The notes under the pieces were generated by a model. That model was not told where the DNA came from. It saw only the letters and a list, made by a program, of their open reading frames with translations, and did no database searches. Of a stretch of DNA of 64,000 nucleotides, positions 44,866 through 53,200 are shown piece after piece; positions within the stretch are counted from its first letter, which is position 1; the number at the start of each line of letters is the position of its first letter. The position numbers were made by a program, and so were the translations under genes. The stretch lies in assembly GCA_045586925.1 (NCBI GenBank), contig JAZNBG010000002.1:1-64000 (forward strand), written 5' to 3'. The stretch is from SIG440 sp045586925 (GTDB taxonomy: Bacteria; Bacillota; Clostridia; Monoglobales; Monoglobaceae).

Positions 44866-44915
44866 CCTTTCTATAAAATGTACTTATTTTATATCAAGCC
44901 GTTTCACAAACAAAC
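44866..44915 (-). pseudogene. Relic of a serine-resolvase 3' end
   Basis: On the minus strand this segment matches the last ~15 codons of the resolvase at 56492-57043 (KRLDMKSSTFYRK region). One base is missing in the Ser codon (AAATAAG versus AAATCAAG), which gives an in-frame stop. It is a leftover of an earlier copy of that module. Confidence 0.75.
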
Positions 44916-44916
44916 A

Positions 44917-44970
44917 TGAGGGGACGGCTCTCCCGTGTTGGTGATGTGTACGATAGACCCGTTTCCTTGT
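44917..44970. repeat. Short extragenic repeat, copy 1
   Basis: ACATGAGGGGACGGCTCTCC then CGTGTTGGTGAT. It resembles copy 2 at 47733-47792 (ACACAAGGGGATGGTTCTCC then CGTGTAGGTGAT). The rest of the 44795-45120 gap holds no gene that I can see; a CGGATTAATCCG palindrome lies at about 45094-45105. Confidence 0.6.
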
Positions 44971-45120
44971 ATTGGTCACGAAATCTGCATATATACATAA
45001 ACATTATACCAACAATCTGTAAAATCGGGCACGTCCTCAAATGGCTGTTATAAACTTGTTTAGATTACGGAAAAAGAATAATATATTATAATCGGATTAA
45101 TCCGTTCCTTTCTGTTTCTC

Positions 45121-45149
45121 TTGAACCGTAACCAGTTTTATGATATAAT
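45121..45149 (+). promoter_or_regulatory. Promoter of the nuclease-helicase gene
   Basis: TTGAAC (45121-45126), 17-bp spacer, TATAAT (45144-45149), 33 bp before the ATG, which follows AAGGAG. Confidence 0.7.
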
Positions 45150-45182
45150 CAATTTAGATATTTATTTATAAAGGAGTTTTAT

Positions 45183-46718
45183 ATGTTACCCATAAATATA
45201 ATTTCTGCATTTCAAGGAGCCGAAGCTTTTTCTACTAAAACTATCGACCCTTATGTAACAAAAAATAAATATATTAAATTAAAACCACAAGAAGCGACTT
45301 GTCTTTCAAAATTATATGGTGAGCTTAAATCTTATTCTTCAGATTTTAAGATGTTTGATGGATATTTTGTGGGTTATTCAATAAAGCAGATTAGCAAGGA
45401 GTTTGATCTGTTGAGATTTAGTGATTTCAAAGTAATAAACATAGAGCTTAAAAGTGAACTAGATGAAGCAGATAAGCTTACAAAAATAACTACGCAGATG
45501 ATAAAAAATGAATATTATTTAAAGTTTTTAAATAAAAGTGTTTCTATATATACCTATGTGGAGAATGATGGATTGTACAAGTATAACAACGCTGACAAAA
45601 CTTGTGAATATATAGAAGTTGAAAAACTTGCTAAAGAACTTCAACAACAAAATGTAGATTTAAAAATTAATCCCGATGAATTATTTGTTCCCAGTAATTA
45701 TTTAGTTTCTCCATTTAATCATGTAGAACGATTTTTAAATTCAGAATATTTTTTAACAGATAGACAACAGGAAATAAAAAATGGTATAGTTAGTTCTATA
45801 AATACAAACGAATATCGTTTTTTCTCCATATCCGCAAACGCAGGAACCGGAAAAACACTTGCTTTATACGATACAGCTAAAGAAATTATAAAAACTTATG
45901 GTTTAAAGTCCGCTCTAATTATACACTGTGGGAAATTAAATTCTGGACATTTAAAACTTAAAAATACTAATCACTGGAATATACATTCCATAGCTGATGT
46001 GCGTACATATAGCATAAAAAATCTCATCCAGCCTAACTTAAAAGCAATTTTTATAGATGAATCCCAAAGAATAGACAAAGGGCAACTATCTTTAATTATA
46101 AAACAATCAAAAAAACACACAATCCCTATAATATTTTCTTACGACATAAATCAATATCTAAAAAGTGGCGAGACGTTGGATTTGCATAAATATATATCGA
46201 CTGAGTATCCCGATATTCCAGCCAATAAATATACTCTAACAAACAAAATAAGGACAAATCATGAAATAGCATCTTTTATTACCAATTTATTCGACACTAA
46301 AAAAAGCAATTCTTCTCTAAACTATCAAAACATTTCTGTTGAATACTTTACCGATTTGCATGATATAAAACAATATATAAACTATTTAGAAAACCATTGC
46401 GGTTGGACAGCTATAAAATATTCAACTAAAAGATATGGTGCAGATTATTTAGACGATATTTCATCTATATGTTCAGCTAGTGCCCATGATGTAATTGGTC
46501 AAGAGTTTGAAAAAATAGTTTTGGTAATGGATAAAAACTTTAAGTATAATGACGAAGGGAAGTTGCTTGGAAGAGCCAGTTTATACAGTGCAAAAGGTAT
46601 GTTATACCAAATGGTTACTCGTGTTGTCAGTAAACTAAAAATTATAGTATTGGATAACCCTGATTTATATTATAAACTTTTACAAATTAAATCTTTGGGA
46701 GATAAAAATTGCACTTGA
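45183..46718 (+). CDS. PD-(D/E)XK nuclease - DUF2075 SF1 helicase fusion, candidate defence protein
   Basis: A 511-aa protein. The N-terminal part contains a nuclease-like signature EFDLLRF then VINIELKSE: Asp75, Glu88 and Lys90 in the spacing of PD-(D/E)XK enzymes, with a possible downstream Gln104. A P-loop helicase follows: Walker A SANAGTGKT (217-225), Walker B IFIDESQRI near 287, and a late SF1-type block DVIGQEFEKIVLVMD near 463. This matches the DUF2075/Schlafen-like helicase group. It stands alone with its own promoter inside a mobile element, which fits anti-phage defence or element stabilisation. Function is inferred. Confidence 0.72.
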   Translation: MLPINIISAFQGAEAFSTKTIDPYVTKNKYIKLKPQEATCLSKLYGELKSYSSDFKMFDGYFVGYSIKQISKEFDLLRFSDFKVINIELKSELDEADKLTKITTQMIKNEYYLKFLNKSVSIYTYVENDGLYKYNNADKTCEYIEVEKLAKELQQQNVDLKINPDELFVPSNYLVSPFNHVERFLNSEYFLTDRQQEIKNGIVSSINTNEYRFFSISANAGTGKTLALYDTAKEIIKTYGLKSALIIHCGKLNSGHLKLKNTNHWNIHSIADVRTYSIKNLIQPNLKAIFIDESQRIDKGQLSLIIKQSKKHTIPIIFSYDINQYLKSGETLDLHKYISTEYPDIPANKYTLTNKIRTNHEIASFITNLFDTKKSNSSLNYQNISVEYFTDLHDIKQYINYLENHCGWTAIKYSTKRYGADYLDDISSICSASAHDVIGQEFEKIVLVMDKNFKYNDEGKLLGRASLYSAKGMLYQMVTRVVSKLKIIVLDNPDLYYKLLQIKSLGDKNCT

Positions 46719-46971
46719 CTTTTACTGTGAAGAATACTATCAGGTTAATGAATCTAAAATTGGTGCTTAATATCAAACAAGAAGATTCTATGGTCTTGAA
46801 ATCATTTGGGGCGTACTTGCTTTTGGGGGGGCGGAATCGCCCCTCAAATCTCTCACAACAAAATATTCCTATCACTTAGAACAAGATATCTCATATAACA
46901 ATACCTTTTACCTGTCTTCGTGCCTGCATTGCGTGGTGTCCGCTACAGTATTAAATGGTTTGACACAAATG
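46719..46971. other. Non-coding gap with GC hairpin
   Basis: I see no credible gene. GGGGCG-GAAT-CGCCCC (about 46829-46844) is a hairpin that may end the nuclease-helicase transcript, although it has no T-run. Confidence 0.4.
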
Positions 46972-47688
46972 TCAATCAACAATTTCAGAAATAAATTTAT
47001 ATTCCGAAAAAATTGATTGTGGGTTTTTCATAAGCTCGTCAGTTGTTACCATTGTTGCTATGTCTGATATACTTCCGATTTCTAAAATGGTTGGCTCTAA
47101 ATCAGGCGTAAACTCAGGGAACACCATTCTAAATTCATGTTGCCACCAGAAATCTATTGTTTTATGAAATGCTCCTAATAATTTTGTTTTTTCGTCATCA
47201 TCGTAATAATCGACAAAGCGAGCGTTGAATGCGGCAAGACCATTTTTCCCTCTGTTCTTGTCTAAACAAGCAATAATTCGCTGTATGAATTTTTCTATAT
47301 CATTTATTATAACTGCATACTTGCTTTCAAACTGATATATCTTTTTACTCGGCAATATCATTACTTTTTCATTGCTGTCAAAAAATAAAGTATATAAGCA
47401 AAAAACTTTTAAATATTTTAAATCTTCAGATAATAGATGAACATTCCCGATTAATGCGTTTTTGATTTCGTCGCCCCACTCAAGACCGAAGGCACGCAAA
47501 TCATCTTTGTTTACACTAGCAACAGAGCCCTCTCTGTAATCGTTAATGGCGTTATTTCTACTTTTGCTTTCCCCTGCAATAATCCCCTCTATGCCGCGAT
47601 AGTATTCTAAAGGATTTAAAAACAACTTTCCTTTCAAAAAATCAGTCTCATAATTCGTGAATTTTATAAATTTAAAATTCATAGCCAT
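46972..47688 (-). CDS. Hypothetical protein (weak DUF2971-like pattern)
   Basis: A 238-aa soluble protein that I do not recognise with confidence. The N-terminus KFTNYETDFLKGKLFLNPLE and the late WWQHEFRMVFPEF resemble the general pattern of DUF2971-type proteins, which are often found in accessory and defence regions. It lies in a co-directional row with immunity candidates below the Rhs locus, so it may be part of that immunity/defence cassette. Confidence 0.55.
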   Translation of the reverse strand: MAMNFKFIKFTNYETDFLKGKLFLNPLEYYRGIEGIIAGESKSRNNAINDYREGSVASVNKDDLRAFGLEWGDEIKNALIGNVHLLSEDLKYLKVFCLYTLFFDSNEKVMILPSKKIYQFESKYAVIINDIEKFIQRIIACLDKNRGKNGLAAFNARFVDYYDDDEKTKLLGAFHKTIDFWWQHEFRMVFPEFTPDLEPTILEIGSISDIATMVTTDELMKNPQSIFSEYKFISEIVD

Positions 47689-47732
47689 TTTTGCCTTACC
47701 TCTTATTCATCGTCAAATTACATCAGTGTACA

Positions 47733-47792
47733 TATAACACAAGGGGATGGTTCTCCCGTGTAGGTGATTACCACAACAGAACTATCCCCCTA
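47733..47792. repeat. Short extragenic repeat, copy 2
   Basis: Counterpart of 44917-44970. A weaker third version may be present near 48320-48350 (GGTTCTTCCGTCTACACTG). Confidence 0.55.
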
Positions 47793-47819
47793 TGCTGAGC
47801 AGCCCTCTCTATTTTTGTC

Positions 47820-48272
47820 TTATGCAAATTCTTTTAAAATTCTGTTTGCAATTTCATTTTGAGGTTCTTTTTTTAGAACCTCATTCACAATTTCCATAAC
47901 ATCATTTTTTTCTACATCAATTTCAGGAGATGTAACAAATGTACTTAATGTGTAGATTCTGTATTCAATATTGGATAAATCGAGTTTCATCGCTTGTTTC
48001 ATATGATAAAATCCTAATACATATGCCCCTCCAATATAATTAAGACCCATTGTAAGTATAACGGCTGCTGTATTATGAAATTTCGCCTTATAAACTTCGC
48101 TTATGTTATCATTCATTATACAAGCACAACAAACATAATATGATAAAATGTTTTCTTCAACAACACCAAGCCTATAAATTTCACTCAACAATTCATCTAA
48201 TTTTTCATTTTCTAACTGCAAAAATGATAATTGTTCAAAGGTGCCTTGCTTTATTATTTCATTTAAAAACAT
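47820..48272 (-). CDS. Hypothetical helical protein, possible immunity protein
   Basis: A 150-aa all-helical protein with a TPR-like character; I do not recognise the family. ATG 48272 follows GGGAGG with 10-nt spacing. It sits in the run of small genes downstream of the Rhs locus, where orphan immunity genes usually accumulate. No toxin partner is adjacent. Confidence 0.5.
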   Translation of the reverse strand: MFLNEIIKQGTFEQLSFLQLENEKLDELLSEIYRLGVVEENILSYYVCCACIMNDNISEVYKAKFHNTAAVILTMGLNYIGGAYVLGFYHMKQAMKLDLSNIEYRIYTLSTFVTSPEIDVEKNDVMEIVNEVLKKEPQNEIANRILKEFA

Positions 48273-48384
48273 ATAAATCAATCCTCCCTATTTTTTTACA
48301 ACCCATGCATCACCTAATTTAATAGGGCAATAGAATGGTTCTTCCGTCTACACTGTTAGAATAATAGAATCAAACCTTGTCTTC

Positions 48385-48487
48385 CTATTCCTTAATGCCA
48401 AGATTGTGCTTATTTCTTTTTTCGTTTGCAGTTAACCACTCTTGAATTGTGCTATAATCTTTTGTTTCAACCAACTTCAACAAATTT
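48385..48487 (-). pseudogene. Frameshifted 3' extension of the DUF4304-like gene
   Basis: Directly after the upstream gene, another frame stays open and encodes VETKDYSTIQEWLTANEKRN, ending at 48385. It reads as a natural helical C-terminus. A single-base shift near 48480 would join it to the preceding gene. Confidence 0.5.
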
Positions 48488-49073
48488 CGCTTTTCCGAAA
48501 TCTTTTTTCCATCCTCTGAATGTAGTCTTGGGTAATATTTTCTCCGAAAGCCTCTTTGTTCCTTTCAAAAGCATATTCGTTTTGCTTAATAACTTTTTCA
48601 ATATGAACTTTTGCAGCATCAAAATTTTTAAAATTTAAACACATACAGAATCTCTCATATGCATTTCCAGCAAAAACAGAGTCATAGTCACACATTATTG
48701 AATAAGCCGATTTACTGTCTTCTGCTTTTTCAAACAAAGGCATGATGTACTTCTTCATATAAGCAAACATTTCAGCGATGCACATATCAACGCTTATTAC
48801 CGAATTTCTATCATAATTGAACCACTCATAGGTATTTTCAAACACTTTTAAGTGATACGGATTACAAGAAGATTTGTCTAAATCATAGGCAACTGATAAT
48901 GGAATTATTCCAAATTCTACAGTGCAATCACTTCCGGAAATCGATCTGTGAAGGTTAAAGCTCTGAAAAATATCATTTACAATTCTATAATGATTGTTTC
49001 TATATGACTTAAAACCATAATTTGCAAACTCCTCTTTGCATCGTTTTTTGTATTCTTTTATTAAATAATCCAT
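48477..49073 (-). CDS. DUF4304-like protein, immunity candidate
   Basis: A 198-aa protein whose N-terminal half (YGFKSYRNNHYRIVNDIFQS, then VEFGIIPLS) has the DUF4304 layout, a family often found as immunity or accessory genes in polymorphic toxin loci. It lies 8 bp downstream of the displaced Rhs toxin tip, the position of a cognate immunity gene. The C-terminus may be truncated by a frameshift. Confidence 0.62.
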   Translation of the reverse strand: MDYLIKEYKKRCKEEFANYGFKSYRNNHYRIVNDIFQSFNLHRSISGSDCTVEFGIIPLSVAYDLDKSSCNPYHLKVFENTYEWFNYDRNSVISVDMCIAEMFAYMKKYIMPLFEKAEDSKSAYSIMCDYDSVFAGNAYERFCMCLNFKNFDAAKVHIEKVIKQNEYAFERNKEAFGENITQDYIQRMEKRFRKSEIC

Positions 49074-49081
49074 AATGCCTC

Positions 49082-49780
49082 CTATTGAATTGTTTGAAGT
49101 CTAATCTTATTCAGTGAGAATAAAAACATAAATGCAGAAAGTGCTGTCATTTTATTTTCAACGGCATAAGCTTTCACGGTGTCCCAATTAGTTACTTTAT
49201 AATAATCATACGCGATAATACCATTTCCCGCATATCTATATGTAATGTAATATGCATCTATATTTATTATTTGAGTAAAACTACCAGACGCAATATCACC
49301 GCCCACAGACAAAGTCTGATTGGGGAATCTCTTCCATGTGTTATTTACATATTTTTGAACCTGAGCTACCCCTTTTGCAATTTGGTTTGGTTTATCTCTT
49401 TTTACATCCCATACAGAACCAGAAGCACTTATTAAATCCGCTCTTACCCAACCAAAATTGTAGTTAATAGTTTCTTCTGTGTATAATCCATGCTCTGCTG
49501 CCACTTTGTTGACTACCAGATTATGAATCTGCCCAGGAAAAGCCAACATACCCGTCGGGTCAACATACTTAATCGGATTATTCCTACAATACACATACCT
49601 GTTCGTATCAAGAGGACTTGCTATTTCGCCTTCCTCAATATCAAGACTAGTAAATCGTCCGATTTGCGGATTGTAGTACCTTGCACGAAGATAAATCATA
49701 TCAAGTTCGTCATCATAATATTCTCCGGCATATTTTATAGGATTGTCAACAGTTTCAGTTTCAGAAAGAATATTTCCCAT
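49082..49780 (-). pseudogene. Displaced Rhs C-terminal tip with REase-like nuclease toxin
   Basis: Residues 1-77 are the end of the Rhs core (KYAGEYYDDEL - YLRARYYNPQIGRFTS - CRNNPIKYVDPTG), nearly identical to the intact Rhs protein. Residues 78-232 differ completely and contain FGWVRADLIS - VWDVKRD - QVQKYV, that is, Asp, Asp-x-Lys and Gln in the pattern of restriction-endonuclease-fold toxins. Core homology continues upstream of the ATG but in another frame, because one C is missing before CATGGG. It has no signal peptide or full Rhs shell, so it is a silent toxin cassette. Confidence 0.82.
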
Positions 49781-49840
49781 GGGTCATAAGTATAGGTATT
49801 CTTTATGTTTCCGTTATCATCAACAAGCCCCACAACTATT
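49549..49840 (-). repeat. Duplicated Rhs core end (copy of about 50687-50980)
   Basis: About 290 bp that match the 3' end of the intact rhs core in the same orientation. They form the homology needed to swap toxin tips. A hairpin ATTCTTCGGCAAC/GTTGCCGAAGAAT lies just beyond its upstream end (about 49852-49884). Confidence 0.8.
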
Positions 49841-49903
49841 CTACACATTTGTCATTCTTCGGCAACAAGAATGTTGCCGAAGAATACACAATTAAATTTT
49901 TGC

Positions 49904-50194
49904 TTATTTAGAAGATAAATCAATTCCTAATTTCTCAATAGCTATGTCAATCTGTTCCATCAGTGTTTTTTCATCATAAAAAACATTGGGAAGTTTCAAA
50001 TCTTCCTCATATGGAGAGAATCTACTTGTATATTTATTTAATTCGCCAAATATCGCCTTTTCTTCTTCGGCAAAAGCTTCTTTCCACATTTCAAGATTTA
50101 CTAAATCTGTAAATAAATCACAAAATGTATTAATATCGTAATCTCCTAATTTAACATGTCTTATGAGATAATATAATTGCTCTTTAACACTCAC
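49904..50194 (-). CDS. Putative immunity protein for the Rhs toxin
   Basis: A 96-aa acidic helical protein. It starts 13 bp after the rhs stop, the usual place for a cognate immunity gene. The early LGDYDINTFCDLFTDLVNLE segment resembles colicin-D-type immunity proteins, but the match is weak. It would neutralise the C-terminal toxin of the intact Rhs protein. Confidence 0.65.
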   Translation of the reverse strand: MSVKEQLYYLIRHVKLGDYDINTFCDLFTDLVNLEMWKEAFAEEEKAIFGELNKYTSRFSPYEEDLKLPNVFYDEKTLMEQIDIAIEKLGIDLSSK

Positions 50195-50206
50195 TATAGT
50201 TTCCTC

Positions 50207-53200
50207 CTATTTATGGTAATACATAAAATGTTGTATCATATTTGTTGCCTTATCATAGAGAACTTCAAGAGTATATGTTGTACCATTTTTGACCATTTCA
50301 ATGTAGTACATAGTTCCACTTCCACCTTGAGGGTCCGGTGTTGCTGTTCCATTCTTTATAGCTTCTATTAAAACTTGTACCGGAACTTGTCTGCCTTTTT
50401 CATTCATGTGTTGCAAAGCCTTTGCTGCAAAATTTATACCCTGTTCCAAAGTTTTGTATAGTCCCGGTATCGTAGAAACTAAACCTGTCGCAGATATACT
50501 TGCTCCTAGTCCGTAAAATCCCCATCCTAACAGTCCACCAACTGTAGCACCACCAAGGACACCGATTGCAACACTTGTTCCACTTACAGAACCTGTTGTC
50601 TTTTTAGAGACATGCGCGCCTGCAAAGCCACCAGCAACAGCCCCAACAACAGCACCGATTATAATACAAGCTAATACCACACCTTCACCCGTCGGATCAA
50701 CATACTTAATCGGATTATTCCTACAATACACATACCTGTTCATATCAAGAGGATTAGAGATTTCACCCTCTTCGATGTCATAGCTTGTAAATCTGCCGAT
50801 TTGTGGATTATAGTACCTTGCTCGGAGATAAATCATACCGAGCTCGTCATCGTAGTATTCTCCGGCATATTTTATCGGGTTGTCAATGGTTTCAGCTTCA
50901 GAAAGAATATTCCCCCATGGGTCATAGGTATATGTGTTCTTTATGTTTCCGTTATCATCAACAAGCCCAACTACATCACCATGTGCATTATAAATATAAT
51001 AATACCAACTGCCATTTGTTTTTCTCGCAAGCGGCTGATGTCCCCACAGTATTTCATCTGTTACTGCTCCTGTACTGTCGGTTTCTGCAACAACATTGTT
51101 GTTGATGTCAACAATATACTGCTTGTCATTCTTTTGAGTTCTGATGCCGTTTGTATCGTACTTGTATGTGTAGGTATTAGTGCCGTCTGAATAGCCTGAC
51201 ATCTTATCCCATTCGTTGTAGGTGAAGGTTTTGTTGTTATGTGTAACTACCGCACCCGTTTCGTTATAAGTAAATGCATCTGTAACCTGACCGTTGAGCT
51301 TGATTTCTTTAAGCTGATACTTTTCATTATACACATAGTCCTTAACATCACCGTTTGAATATGTTTCTTTAGTTCTGTTGTTGAGAGCATCATACTCATA
51401 TACAACCGATGAACCATCACCATATGTAACCGAAATAAGTCTGTCGAGATTATCATAGGAATATGATGTCACAGCACCGTTTCGCGTTTCCTTAGTTGTG
51501 TTGCCGTTGTTGTCATATTCATACTCAAAGGTGTTTATTGCAGTGCCATTCTTTGTTGTGATTACCCTTGTTACACGATTTATATTATCATATTCATATT
51601 CGGTTTTCAAGCCGTTTGGATATGTTATGCTATTTACATATCCTGTATCATAATAATCGTAGTCAAAGGTCTTGCCGTCTGTAGCAACGGTATCAAGGTT
51701 GCCATTTGGTGTATAAGTATAGCTTTCGGTCCTTTCTGATGGCATTGTGCTTTGAGTTATATTGCCGATGCTTGAATAAGTATAGTCTATACTATGCACA
51801 CCATCCTGAAGCTTTTGTGCTATATTTCCTATCATATCATAGCTATAGCTTACAGATGAAACATTATTATTGTTGGAAACTGATATAGTTTCACCAAACC
51901 AATTATATCGCTTTTGGATATTGCTGTCACCGCTTGATATAATTAATGGTCTGTCAAATTCATCATAATAAATGGATTTACTATTTTCGCCTTCCTGAAA
52001 ACTTATTGTTCGGCCCTTCTCATCGGCATCATAACCGTCAGAATCCGTCATTCGACCGTCATAATTGAAAAAGCGGCTGCTTAAATCACCTTTTTCATTA
52101 CGGTAGCTTATGCGTGCCATTTTTTCGGCATCGTCTGCAGAATAGATTTTTTCAAAAGACGGCTCATTAAATACCGAATAGCTTGCTGTAGCCTTAGCAC
52201 CGTTTGGAAGAACAGTTTCAATCAAGCGATTTGCTGCATCATATACATATTCTGTTTTGTGTCCTTTTGCATTGGTAAAAGCTGTAAGGTTATTATTTAA
52301 ATCATACTCATAGCTTTCACTCAAGGTTTGAGCCTCTAAATTTGTTGGGTAAACCGTATTTTGAATTACATTTCCATACAAATCAAAATATTGTGTTGCA
52401 AGTAACTTGTCCGCTGTTTGACTTACTCCGTTAAGGCTTACATCTATTTTGTTTTGAACATTGTCGTATGTATAGTTATAAACATTTCCCTCGCTGTCTG
52501 TAACTGATACCGGTCTGTCAAAGCCATCATAGGTATATGTAACTGTGTTACCATCGCTATCAACGGTTTTAATCAAGCGGTCATGTATATCGTGATAATA
52601 TTTAGTAATTGACTTCAACTGTATGGTGCTTCCATCATCACCGATAAAGCAATAATGTTGATTTATTTTCAAGTTGCCCACTGCATCATAGTAATTAAAA
52701 TCTAATATGTATGGTACAGCCACACCTTCATCATAAAAAACAACATATTTTACTACTTGTTCTCTGCTGAATACACAATCCTCATCCTCAACATAACCGA
52801 TAATCTGGTGATTTGAACTATAAGTGTGTTTTTCAAGCATATAGAACAATTCATTATCTTCTGTCATACTTAATGGTGACACAACAAGGTCAACTTTTTC
52901 ATCCTGATAATAAGTATATTGTGTGCTTGAATCATCTGGTAATGTTTCCATCAGGATATCTCCACTAATATAGTCATACTCATAGCTTGTCTGTGCTGTT
53001 CCGCTGTCATAGGATTCGGAAATTGTTACAGGATACAATCCATATGAATCATATGTGTATGTTGTAACCATATCACCGCCCATTAAATTGTGAAACCGCA
53101 TAGGGTCATCAATTGTGGTTTTGGTTACAAGAAATGGATAACTTGCATTTTCATAATGATAAACCGTCTTTTCTTTAACCGCATTTTCGCTTGAGGTCAA

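Noticed and set aside
46687..46875. 62-codon minus-strand frame after the nuclease-helicase gene
   Set aside because: No Shine-Dalgarno; composition follows the gap and a hairpin.
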